This document shows, in pieces, positions 35,940 through 46,947 of a DNA stretch of 64,000 nucleotides; the first letter of the stretch is position 1, and each line of letters starts with the position of its first letter. The stretch lies in assembly GCF_020921035.1 (NCBI RefSeq), contig NC_063156.1, positions 22,244,283 to 22,308,282 of the forward strand, written 5' to 3'. The translations under genes and the position numbers were made by a program. The notes beneath the pieces are model-generated. The model did not search any database. It saw nothing but the letters and a program-made list of their open reading frames with translations, and was not told the origin of the DNA. Source of the stretch: Rhodamnia argentea (Eukaryota > Streptophyta > Magnoliopsida > Myrtales > Myrtaceae).

Positions 35940-36275
35940 ATAGTAAGCTTGTAGTAGGTAATGGTCTCATGACAATTACAAGAAGAGAGAGCATTAGAAG
36001 TTTTTCTTTTTGAATATGCCGAAGAGGCTGAGGAAGAAGAAGATATTAGTCTATGGACGAAGATACGTATGCGCTTGATGGAGAATGCTCATGTCCTCAA
36101 ATGCATGCAAGATTTCTGAAGTTGCTCGAAAGTTTCTTCTAAATATCGTAATTGTTGTATTCAAGGAGCAAGTTGAGAAGGCTTTTAGAGAGGGAACAGC
36201 ACGGCAAAATGCATGCAACATAATTGTCCGTTTTGCCTTGAAGTTGCTAGAAGAGTGTATGCATATTGCTTGCTA
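35940..36275 (+). pseudogene. Captured fragment, probably of an NST1-like (stress response) protein gene
   Basis: A coding-like stretch with frameshifts gives CMQDFL, then KEQVEKAFREGTARQNAC and RFALKLLEE. I associate this with plant proteins annotated as stress response NST1-like. The identification is from memory of one conserved block and is less secure than the Ca2+-ATPase call. It has stops and cannot make a protein. Confidence 0.5.
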
Positions 36276-36720
36276 AGGGATTATCCTATTACAAAAGCAC
36301 TATGGTTGTATGGATAGATCTATTAGGTAGAGCAGGATATTTAGAAGAGCTTGAAAAGATAATCAAGAGCTTACCTTATGAGCCTAATGCAATATATTGA
36401 GCTCTTTCTTATTTCTGGTAGATACTTCAAGGATGTGATAAGAGCGGAGAGAATTGTAAGCAGAATAGTAAATATGGAGTCCCGGAATGATGAGAACTAT
36501 GATATGTTGAGAAACTTATATGTAGCGGAGTAGAGACGGACTAATGCAAAGGAAATGAAGAGGTTAATGACTGTAAATGGAGAAAATAAGGAAACTAGTT
36601 GCGGTGTTATTGAATTAACGGGACAAAGAGTGAGCTTTTGGTTGGAAACAAATTGCACCCACATTATGAGATTATCCATTCAACATTGAGTTAGTTACTT
36701 ATGCATAGGAGGAGACAAGT
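36276..36720 (+). pseudogene. Captured 3' fragment of a PPR protein gene (E-type end)
   Basis: With shifts between frames it reads DLLGRAGYLEE, IIKSLPYEPNA, then a CR..G-like part, RNDENY, LRNLY, AKEMKRLMTVNG and NKLHPHYEI. This is the standard order of the last PPR motifs and E domain of plant PLS-class PPR proteins, which act in organellar RNA editing. It lacks the rest of the repeats and any DYW domain and has several stop codons. Confidence 0.75.
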
Positions 36721-38170
36721 CATTGATCAAGCACAATGTTGATGGTAATGCTATGCGCATGATGATTAATGGGGTTTTGCATGACACTTCATTGCAGAGT
36801 TGATAGTGGAAAGAATTTCCGCTCCTCTTGATTTAAGTCTATGGTGGCTTTAGTAATAAATCCCCATATTTGCAAGATTCATTGTCAACGACTTTATTCC
36901 ACTTTCACCAGATTACTACAACACCGTGAAAATCTAATACTTTGGATAAAAACCTCAAGTCATGGATAACGCCATGGACATTGGATTCAACCTGGCCGAA
37001 GCTATAAGCGTAAAGTTGTGGGAAGAATGTGCAGGGTGTCGTTTCCCATTATAAGCTTGATTCTCATGAGAGATATAAGACGACTTGTGGTTTATAGGTT
37101 GGAGTGATAGGTATGATATTCATAATCATAGCTTGTGAATGTTTTTTAGTAACATGTTAAAGAGCTTTGTGGAACTAATAGGCTAGGTCAATGTTAGTTG
37201 TAATATTGATTGATATTATGATGCAAGGCGAGTGCGTAAATCATTGATATAAGAAGTGATAAGTGATGAATCTTTATGTTAGAGAATTGAGGATTCGTTG
37301 AATTTAATGGAAAATACATTCCAATCTTGGTTATCTAGGAAGTTATATGTATTCGATATTAAGTGATGATCTCTTAAGTTGTGATTTTTCTTGATAAGAT
37401 TTATGTAGTCCTTGTTTGGAAACCTTACATTCTAGAGAGAACTATGGTCAATTTGAAGAAATTGATCTTCATCTTAGTGTAATGATTATAAGTACATAAT
37501 AGTCATTTTGTGATGATTTTATAGATCTTGTCTTGGGTGAATTAAGAGTGAATTATCTAGTTATGTTATGTAGGCAAGTTTTGAAATAGTGTTATCAATA
37601 ATCTCTTCTCGTGGTGTTAGTAAGAACACAAAAGCATTTGCAAGTTTTTGTGCGATAGATAAGAGTGAGTTGCACTAATCTTTAGGTGGATGATGTCGTA
37701 TTCTTAAGCTATGTATGCAATTGACGTGAGTGGAATGTTGAAAGGAGAATTGATGACTTGTGAAAATCCATGTTGTGATGTATTTTGAATGATGGATATT
37801 TTGTGGATTGTGTTTGAAGTGTCGACGGATGACGGTGAACTTTATGATAATGGGGAAAATTATCGTATGAGATTTCTTACGTTAAGTGATGATCTTGAGA
37901 GATATTAGAGACTATGTAGAAATTAATATAAGAAAAACAGTGGTGATTAGATGCTAGACTACTTCGTTATGTGATCCTTCAAGCATGTGAAATTAACTTA
38001 CAAATTTTGGTGGATTGGTTCGAGGATAGTGATGTGAAATGGAAGACTAAGCAATGACTGCGAAATTAGAAATGCCTAGAGAATGAGATGCAAAAAGGGA
38101 TTTTAGGATTCCGGTGATGCAAAAAAAAAAAAAATTAATAAGAAAAGAGGACAAGTTTTCATTGTTGGTG
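36721..38170. other. Unassigned interior of the large retrotransposon
   Basis: No recognisable pol. The stretch 36880-37060 gives scattered coding-like words on the plus strand (for example FIVNDFIPLSPDYYNTVK and NLAEAISVKLWEE) and may be another captured piece that I cannot name. The rest is AT-rich with many stops. Confidence 0.4.
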
Positions 38171-38179
38171 ATATGTCCC

Positions 38180-38580
38180 CATTCATTCAGAGTGAAAAAG
38201 AAGATCTTGCAGAAAGTTCATAGATTTGATTCTAAATTCAGGGGAGATATTAGGATGTAATGGAATTATACAATTTACTTATGATATAATCAAATGAAGA
38301 ACAATATTGGAGAATTTGTTGATCAATATTTGATTTGTCAGCAAGTGAAATTGAGCATTAACAAATGCATGAGCAGTTACAACCTTCTTGAGGTATCTAA
38401 ATGAAAATTGGTCTATCGAGAGCGCGGAGCAATAACAACGTTATATCGTCAATTATTAATTGATTGAGCAAGGCCATTTGAGAACCTGTGATGGAAGCAA
38501 AATGCAAATACCAGCATTTGTTTGAAAGTTGAGGTTAAGTTCAAATTTCGAGGACGAAATTTCTTTTAAGGAGAGTAGAA
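38180..38580 (+). pseudogene. Remnant of Ty3/gypsy integrase and 3' end of pol
   Basis: LICQQVKL and a following NLLEV-type stretch match the zinc-finger region and the start of the core of gypsy integrases. The final part contains the 'ttcgaggacgaaatttc' motif that precedes the polypurine tract in many plant gypsy elements, followed by a purine-rich 'aaggagagtagaa' directly before the right LTR. Confidence 0.7.
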
Positions 38581-39560
38581 TGTAAGAACCGTTTTCCTTG
38601 ACTAGGTTAAAGAGATGGTGGGACCCACCTTCAAAACAAAAGGGAGAAGGTTGAAAAGTCAAGAAAAGTAAAAAAAAAAAGTTGAATAGTCAATAAAGAA
38701 AGAGAAAAGTGCACGTTCTTAAAGGGAAAAGAAGGGAACAGAATGCAAAGAGAGAAAGAGAAAATGCGAACAGAAAGGGAAAGAGGAGGAAAGAAAGAAG
38801 GAAAAAAAAAGGGGAAGAAGAGAAGATGGGTTTCGCATATACGCCATGGAGGCTTTGTCGTGTCTGATCAACTACGAATTGCAAGCTTGATAAGTGCTCG
38901 CATCCTAGGTTCATCTAACTGGAGTAATATTTCGGGTTAGGGCTCAAATTCAAAGTCTAGTGAAATTCAAGCCACGAAGTCCAGTTTTTGAGTTGTTGAG
39001 TTATGGGATATCATGAAAAGAGTCAATTATGGTTTTGTAGAGATGTGGGGTTTGATGAGAGTCAATTTGGGGAGACGGTTTGGTCGGAGCGTGAATTTAA
39101 GAGTTTCGCGATGTGGACAGATTGAATAATTGCTTTGGTTGTGCAATTTGTTGGCGCTTATAAGTTATTTTGTTAGCGTTTAAGCGTAGTTTAGCCGATT
39201 CATAGTTGTTGATAGTATTTTGCTTAGTTGTGATGTCGATTCTTATTTAATTGTTAGGATTACGAGATCGATGGCTTGTTTAGCTACATGTCGTTGGTTT
39301 TGGGTATTTCCAGGTGAGCGGTGCTATCTCTTCTTTGAGTTTGTAAACTCGTATTTCAAAAGCGATGTAGATTGAATATGTTTTGAGTTATGAAATAGCA
39401 TTTTTATTGCATAAAAATATAGATCGAGCATTTACTACTTCTTGGCTATTTATGAATAATTTAGAAAACGTGTTATGCAATGTATTATGAAGAAATATAT
39501 GTATGTATCACCTTGCGAATTGGTTTATAGAATGAGTTCTGAGATAATTGAAAAACGTTT

Positions 39561-40079
39561 TGTTGTAATATAACAAACTCACGAAGCACAAATCGATTAG
39601 TGTTCAAGCCCAAGGCAATAGCTCGCGCACGATCGAAATACTAGAACGTCCCTCACGTCCTTTTCTCTTTCTCACATGGCTGCTCTTCGCCTTTTTTTCC
39701 CTTGGGCGGCTTCGGTCTTGTATTGTGCGGCCTCACTCTGCACAACCTTTTCTTTTTGTCCAGAGAAAAGTAACCTAAAAGCAACTCACTCTCTTTTTAT
39801 TTTGCTTTTCTCTCTCTGACAAAACTTGGCCCCACAATTTCATACACATATAACTTACGAAGGCTTTTCTTCCCTTTTGAACTCTCCGGGGCCCACAATA
39901 ACATAATAAAAATAATATATATGTACCTCTTTTTTCGTCCCGTAGTGCCAATAACAAATCTGGAGCAAGAAGAAGGTTTTCGCTGCACGCGTATGCGAGG
40001 ATTGATTTTCCTTTAATAAACCGATTTAACAAATCGGTACTTATCCACAAACAATTTTAAACTCGAGATATATTTAACA
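39561..40079 (-). repeat. 3' LTR of Copia 1
   Basis: Starts TGTTGTAATA on the plus strand and ends TATTTAACA; same length as its partner. Confidence 0.93.
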
Positions 40080-40160
40080 ATTCTCCACCTTGACTCGATG
40101 TTTGAAGCCAACTCATTATGCTCATTATCCATGCTGCTCTCCCATTGTCCCAATGGACGA

Positions 40161-43100
40161 TCACTCTCTACAGACGCCAATAGTGCTCAAGCAAAACTTG
40201 AGCTTCGCCAAAGGAACCGGCTTAGTCATCATGTCTACTGGGTTCTCTGCTATAGCAATCTTTTTCACAACTTTACCCTTCGCTAAGACATCTCGGATGA
40301 AGTGGTACCCGATATTGATATGTTTCGTTCGCTCGTGATAAACAGGATTATATGCCGGATAAATCGTACCTTGGTTATCACAGTGTATGTTAACACTTTT
40401 CTGTTCTAACCCAAAGTCCATGAGCAGACCTTGTAACTATATCGCCTCTTTCGCTACAAAGGTTAGTGCCATGTACTCCGCTTCAGCCGACAACAAGGCC
40501 ACGTGGTCCTATAAGGACGCCTTCCAACTAACCGCACCCACCGCAAGCGTAAACACATACCCCGCTAAAGATCTGTACTCATCCAAGTCACTTGCATGAT
40601 CAGAATCCACAAAATCAGTGGTCTAACCGCCATCAATGTCCCTCCCGTATACAATACCAACGCCTGTTGTCCCCTTCAAATATTTGAGGATCCATTTCAC
40701 AGCTTCCCAATGAGTTTTACCCGGACGCTTCATATAACGACTAACTACACTGACGGCTTGTGAAATATCGGGCCTAGTACATACCATAGCATACATAATA
40801 CTACCCACGGCACTAGAATAAGGAACACGGGACATATGTTCCTCCTCCTCCTCGACCTGCGGTGATAACTTAATTGAAAGTTTAAAATGCTTCGCTAATG
40901 AAGTACTTACGGACTTCGCTGATCGCATATTAAAACGTGCTACAATCTTCTCAATATATTTCTTTTGAGACAGACGTAATAATCCTGCAAATCTGTCACG
41001 CAAAATCTTCATACCCAATATTTTCTTTGCAGCACCTAAATCTTTCATCTCAAACTCAGCACTCAACTGCCTCTTTAGCACATCAATATCGGACATATTT
41101 TTAGTTGCTATCAACATATCATCAACATATAATAGCAGATATATCAAAGACCCGTCCTCCAATCTCCTAAAATAAACACAACTATCTATCTGACTCTTCG
41201 AATAGTCCTGACTAGCCATGAAAGCGTCAAACCGCTTGTACCACTATCTAGGAGATTGTTTCAGCCCATACAAAGATTTCTTTAACAAGCAAACATGGTC
41301 TTCCTTACCCGGAACAGCAAATCCCTCTGGCTACCTCATGTAAATCTGCTCCTCCAACTCACTGTGAAGGAACGCCGTTTTCACATCAAGCTGCTCCAAC
41401 TCGAGATCCCGTGCAGCAACTAAGGCAAGTAAAACACGAATAGAAGTATGCCTTACCACGGGAGAAAACACCTCATTGTAATCAATGCTCTCCCATTGGG
41501 TATATCCCTTCACAACAAGCCTCGCCTTGTACCTTGCTGCCTCGACACTAGGAATGCCCTATTTCCGTTTATAGACCTATTTACTTCCGACAATCTTCTG
41601 GCTCTTGGGTACTTTAACTAACTCCCACGTCTGATTTCGATGGAGTGATTCCATCTCTTCACTCATAGCTCCTAGCCATTGCGACGACTTAGAACTAGCC
41701 ATCACCTTAGAGTAAGACGAAGGTTCATCTGTCTCCACCTCGTCACCTACGATCAAAGTATACGCAATATATGTATAACCATAACGTACCGGTGGTTTAA
41801 TTTGCCTTCTTTGTCTATCTGCGGCTATACTATACTGCGGTTGTACTGGTTGTTCATTATCACCGTCTTCGGGAACTGCGGCCTCATCTGCAGTCTCAAC
41901 ATCTGTTACTTCCGAGGTCTCCGGAGTCTCCACCTGAAGCTCCACCTCACTACTAACACTGTGATCCGTGCGCTTTGCTGGTTATGTCTCGGAACTCCTC
42001 TGTTGAAGCATTGCGGTCTCGTCGAAGATCACATCTCTACTGATTAGAAAACCGGGTGATGCGGGATCGGTGCACCACAGCCGATAGCCTTTCACCCCAT
42101 GTGCATAACCCGTAAATATGCACTTCTTCGACCTCGACTCAAGCTTACCATCACTCGCATGAACATATGCGGGACATCCGAATATTCGTAATCCGGAGTA
42201 ATCAACGGGTTTCCCCGACCATACTTCCTCCGGAGTCTTCCACTCGATAGCAGATGATGGAGATCGATTAATCGTGTAACAGGCCATGTTCACTGCTTCG
42301 GCCAAAAATTCCTTGCCTATTCCAGCATGCGAAAGCATGCTCCGAGCCCGCTTAAGTAAAGTTCGTTTCTTCCGTTCTGCCATGCCATTCTGCTATGGTG
42401 TCCCAGGTGCTGTGCGGTGTCTCACAATGCCTTCTCTCTCGCAGAACTCGGTAAAATCTTTACCACGTAACTCCATGCCGTTATCGGTTCTCGGGCACTT
42501 GATCCGTTTATCCGATCGCTTCTCAATCAATGCCTTAAATTTCTTGAACCGATCAAACACATCAGATTTGTGCTTTAGAAAGTATACCCATACCTTCCTG
42601 GAATAGTCGTCGATAAATGTCAGCATATAACGAGCACCTCCTTTAGAAGGAACCGGAGACGGGCCCCCGACGTTTGAATGAATATATTCTACCGGTTGCT
42701 TAGTCGAATGAATACCCGTAGCAAACTTAATCCTGTGTTGCTTCCCAAAGATGCAGTGCTCACATAAGTCTAACTTACTTGTCTTCCGACCCTTTAACAA
42801 CTCTCTATCACTCAGCATCGTCATACCCGCCTCACTCATGTGCCCTAGACGCATATGCCATAAACGAGTTAAATCAGAATCTGACTTACCCGATGAAACC
42901 GCAGTAGCTCCTGTCACGGTCTCTCCCAGTAGATGATAGAGAGAACTCACTTTCTTCCCTTTCATCATTATCATAGCACCTCGAAAAATCTTTAGCACTC
43001 CACCTTCAGCGGTGTACTTACACTCGATATCATCGAGTGTCCCCAGAGAAATAAGGTTCTTCTTGAGCTCTGGTACATGCCTCACGCCTGTCAATGCGCG

Positions 43101-44113
43101 CACCACGCCATCGTGCATCCGAATCCGAACTGTCCCTATCCCCACAACCTTACAGGCTGCGTTATTCCCCAACAGAACTCTACCACCATATGCAGCCTGG
43201 TAAGTAGTAAACCAGTTCCTATGAGGCGTCATGTGATAAGAACACCCCGAATCTAGCACCCATTCATCTCCCGACGAACCCGCAGTCACACACAAGACAA
43301 CCTTTGCATCACTAGTGCTCTCTTCAAGAACGTTCGCCACACTAGTTGTGGCTTTACGCTTATCACCTATATTTCTCAACTTAGGACAATCTCTCCTGAT
43401 GTGCCCCTCCTCGTGATACTCAAAGCACTTCACGCGTCCCTTGGACTTTCTATGGCATGACTTAGATCCGCTTTTATCTCTGCTACTCTTGGACCCTGGT
43501 TGTTGCTCTCTACCCCGAATCACTAGTCATCGCGCTAGGCTGTCATCTCGCAACTTTCTTTGCCACTCTTTAGAAAATAAGGCGGACTTTACCTCTTCCG
43601 AGGTAATCGTAGTACGCCCCCGCAATAGTGAATCAGTAAAGTGCTCCCATGACTATGGTAGGGAAGCCAACAACATCATGCCCCGCTCTTCATCATCAAG
43701 TGTCTTACCGACATTCTTCAAATCCATATGAGTTTATTAAATTCATCTAGATGGGTTCTGATAGACGTACCTTCAGTATATCCGAACCGGAATATCCTCT
43801 TCAACATATATAAGCGATTGTTCAAACCCTTCGTTACATAGAGCGCTTAAAGTTTTGCCCACAATGCTGCGGTATCCTTCTCCTTGCCTACCTCTATTAA
43901 CACTTCATCCGATAAATTCAACATGATTAAACTTCTAGCTTTTCTCATTACCACATCATTTTCAGCATCTGTCATCGTTTTGCGCAATACAACCTTGCCC
44001 TCCAATACTACTGTTAAACCTTGAGTTGTCAATAATGCCTCCATTTTAAGGCTCCATAACTCAAAGTTGTTCCTCCTATTAAACTTCTTAATTTCAGCTT
44101 TCACTTCAGACAT
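40161..44113 (-). pseudogene. Gag-pol of Copia 1, disabled by stop codons
   Basis: In order on the minus strand: gag (NNFELWSLKMEALL at the start), zinc knuckle CFEYHEEGHIRRDC near 43430, protease WVLDSGCSYHM near 43260, integrase with HxxxH-CxxC and the D..D..E core, reverse transcriptase with LLLYVDDML near 41120, and RNase H with AEAEYMAL near 40480. Nonsense codons interrupt it at 42393-42395, 41982-41984, 41577-41579, 41559-41561, 41331-41333, 41244-41246, 40623-40625 and near 40439. Each can be explained by a C-to-T or G-to-A transition. Not functional. Confidence 0.92.
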
Positions 44114-44204
44114 AATTGCAATCACAGGATATCCAGATAATAATTAGACAAGCAAAAGCCCCAAATCACAATCTAGAATATCCGAACCTGGCTCTGATAC
44201 CAAT

Positions 44205-44723
44205 TGTTGTAATATAACAAACTCACGAAGCACAAATCGATCGGTGTTCAAGCCCAAGGCAATAGCTCGCGCACGATCGAAATACTAGAACGTCCCTCAC
44301 GTCCTTTTCTCTTTCTCGCACGGCTGCTCTTCGCCTTTTTTTCCCTTGTACGGCTTCGGTCTTGTATTGTGCGGCCTCACTCTGCACAACCTTTTCTTTT
44401 TGTCCAGAGAAAAGTAACCTAAAAGCAACTCACTCCCTTTTTATTTTGTTTTTCTCTCTCTGACAAAACTTGGCCCCACAATTTCATACACATATAACTT
44501 ACGAAGGCTTTTCTTCCCTTTTGAACTCTCTGGAGCCCACAATAACATAATAAAAATAATATATATGTACCTCTTTTTTCGTCCCGTAGTGCCAATAAAA
44601 AATCTGGAGCAAGAACAAGGTTTCTGCTGCACGCGTATGCGAGGATTGATTTTCCTTTAATAAACCTATTTAACAAATCGGTACTTATCCACAAACAATT
44701 TTAAACTCGAGACATATTTAACA
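44205..44723 (-). repeat. 5' LTR of Copia 1
   Basis: 519 bp, adjacent to the tRNA-iMet primer binding site on its left (plus-strand) side. Confidence 0.93.
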
Positions 44724-45779
44724 CGTTTTGTGAAAAACGTTACGGAAGATTATATGACTAGTTCTATGAAATGATTTGAGAAATACTTTATCGTAAGTAT
44801 TTATAGCGGATGAGTTTTGTTTATGGAAGGATTATGAGTTTTGGTTTGTGAACCCAATTGATGATATACATTTGGTTTTGTTTTGTGGTTTTAGAGGATA
44901 CTATTGTTAGTTTGTTGGTGCTCAATATCCCTATTAACTCATTGAGGGGTTTGTGGGTATGTATACCGATTTTAAGATATATTCTTATGGGCCGAGTTAC
45001 TAACATTATGGGTGGAGACCTTGTCAAGGGAGGAATCTTGATCGCCTTTTGTCACGGGCATTATGTGTGATTAAGGTTAGATTCTTGAGCATAAGATTGG
45101 TCAATGGATGGATCATTGGCACGTGTTTTTGAAGAGATTGGTCAATGGATAGACTATTGACAAGTGTTTTTCACGAGATTGGTCAATAGAATAGACCGTT
45201 GATGTTTTGTGTTGATATTACTAAGGGAATTAGTTTGTTGTAAATATAAAACTTGTTTTTGATCTAGTACATATTCTTTATTGAGAATTTTTAATAAGTA
45301 CGTAGTTTTGTGGAAGATATAATATGTATTTGGCATTGTATGTTTACGACTTGCGGTATCCGACAATAATGAGTATTATAGTATTTTACTACTCACCCGA
45401 CCGTTTTTTTTTTATTGTGTAATTCATTGTTCTTTTTGATCGTATGTGTACAAATATTTGCTGAAAGTGAATAACTTATATTCGAAGTTGTACATATTTA
45501 ATGAATCGGACTATTGAGTTTCGTTATAGTTTGTAAATATGCATAGTGAATGCTCGATCTACTTAGAAGATATACGCATTACTCATTGAGCTGTGGTTGC
45601 TCACCTCTCTTTTTATTCCAATCTTTCTAGGTTTCCTACGTTAGCAGCCAATAGAGCGAGAGCGATACGATGAGGACTTTGAGAATTGGATTTTAGGTGG
45701 GTTTAAGGCTGCGTCCTTAGAGTGGAAGGATGATCATGTCATTTCCCCATACTTGATGGATTCAAGGTGTGATAAAAAC

Positions 45780-46482
45780 CCTAGCCATTTAAAATGCTTG
45801 GGTTTTGGGATCTCGACGGCGATTACCTCAATTCGACGGCGGTGGCCCCCGACGACAACCCCTAATAGGATAAAGCTTGAGAAGGCTGGGGTTACGGACT
45901 TCAAGGGCGGCTAATCAACCCGATGATGGCGTCCCCCCCCAATGGGATGAAAAGCCATCAAATTGCGGGGGTTCGAGCCCCTATCGCGCCTTCGCCGCTG
46001 CCATCCACGTCCTCGCGCATAACAGACTTTTCATTCAAGGCTAACCATGGATGCCAGGATCGACTTTTTTCTCTCTCTACACCACAGTCCCTCTCTTTCT
46101 CTTCACTCTCCCACTTTTTCGTTTCTCTCACAGCAAACCGAGCAAGAAGCTCTCTACTTATCGAAACAGAAAGAGAACAAGAAGCTCTCTTTGAGGTGGA
46201 CTGAATCGTCGAGTCTTCGGTGAACTTCTCCGCCTTTTGTCAATTCTGTTTTTGTTTGAATCTATTGCCTTTGTGTTCCATGAGCTTCCTTTGATTCCAT
46301 CTGTTAGATACATCGTGCATAACAAAGCATCCAATCGAATCGCTAACCACTTCCTTGGAAGGGATCGAGTTCATGAGATCGCGAGGGTGCTTGTCTTGCT
46401 CGGACAATCAAACGATCCAAAGGAAGGGGTGGCTAGTGAGGGCAAGGCCATGGGTAAGCTCAGAGAATTTTGGGCTCTACCG
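45780..46482 (+). other. Promoter- and leader-like DNA between two retrotransposons
   Basis: Starts with AAACCCTAG, a telo-box-like word (partly formed by the target duplication). 46060-46200 is CT-rich and then GA-rich, in the manner of a 5' leader. A coding-like stretch (46310-46450) ends in CCATGG|gtaagct, a good donor. I cannot identify a protein. Copia 2 is inserted 30 bp after the donor, so this may be the first exon of a gene whose intron was hit, or gene debris. Confidence 0.35.
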
Positions 46483-46881
46483 TGTTGAGAATATGATCTC
46501 CGGTGCCACGGCTTCAACCAAGGAGAGAGGAGGAGAAAACCAGAAAACCAGCGGCTGTAATTCCCAATACGTGTCAACTGTTGAGTGAAATTCCACATAA
46601 TGGCTTTCTGTTATGAGCACTTTCTGTTATGAGCGAAGGCAAAGATTCCACGTTCTGTTATTTTGTATTTTCTCTCTGCTTTTTCCCCGTACATGAACTA
46701 TTGCTCCAGAATTGGTTGAGATCTATTCATGTAATATAAATAGTAGTGACGCAAGATAGAAGAGGTGCTCTCGGATGAAGAAAAACTAGACAAGTTCTCT
46801 GTGAAGATGATCAATGGAAGCGTGAGTTCATTTTCTGCAAGTCTCATTCTTCCTTTTCCTTCTATATCTCAAACTTTCTCA
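46483..46881 (+). repeat. 5' LTR of Copia 2
   Basis: 399 bp, TGTTGAGAAT to TTTCTCA, followed by the PBS-like TGGTATCGAGCC. Confidence 0.94.
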
Positions 46882-46947
46882 TGGTATCGAGCCTTTCTCC
46901 CGAGAGCATAGCTGTGTATTCTGGTCTCATTCATTGAGAACACAGCA

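Larger units (their letters stand above)
39561..44723 (-). mobile_element. Copia 1: Ty1/copia (TNT1/Tork-like) retrotransposon nested in the right LTR
   Basis: 5163 bp with 519 bp LTRs at 39561-40079 and 44205-44723. It is flanked by CGTTT (39556-39560 and 44724-44728). The corresponding site in the left LTR (near 30260) is uninterrupted. The coding strand is minus: the PBS (TGGTATCAGAGCC) lies at 44191-44203 and the purine tract next to 40080. The LTRs differ at roughly 16 positions by eye. Confidence 0.95.
29279..45774 (+). mobile_element. LTR retrotransposon (Ty3/gypsy-derived) carrying host gene fragments, with nested insertions
   Basis: Two LTRs of about 2.0 kb (after removing insertions) are flanked by the 5 bp duplication AAAAC (29274-29278 and 45775-45779). 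The LTRs start TG and end GATA. A primer binding site matching initiator tRNA-Met follows the left LTR. The 3' end has the 'aggacgaaatttctttta' motif typical of Ty3/gypsy elements. Only integrase scraps remain of pol. The 3.9 kb interior instead holds pieces of an ECA Ca2+-ATPase gene, probably an NST1-like gene, and a PPR gene. It cannot move by itself. Confidence 0.85.
38581..45774 (+). repeat. Right LTR of the large element, interrupted by Copia 1
   Basis: About 2.03 kb once the 5168 bp Copia insertion with its target copy is removed. It aligns with the left LTR from TGTAAGAACC to the final GTGATA. Divergence from the left LTR is clearly greater than that between the Copia LTRs, so the host element is older. 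Confidence 0.88.

Noticed and set aside
38743-38940. GA-rich frame in the right LTR
   Set aside because: Low-complexity LTR leader sequence; the left LTR version has no equivalent frame.
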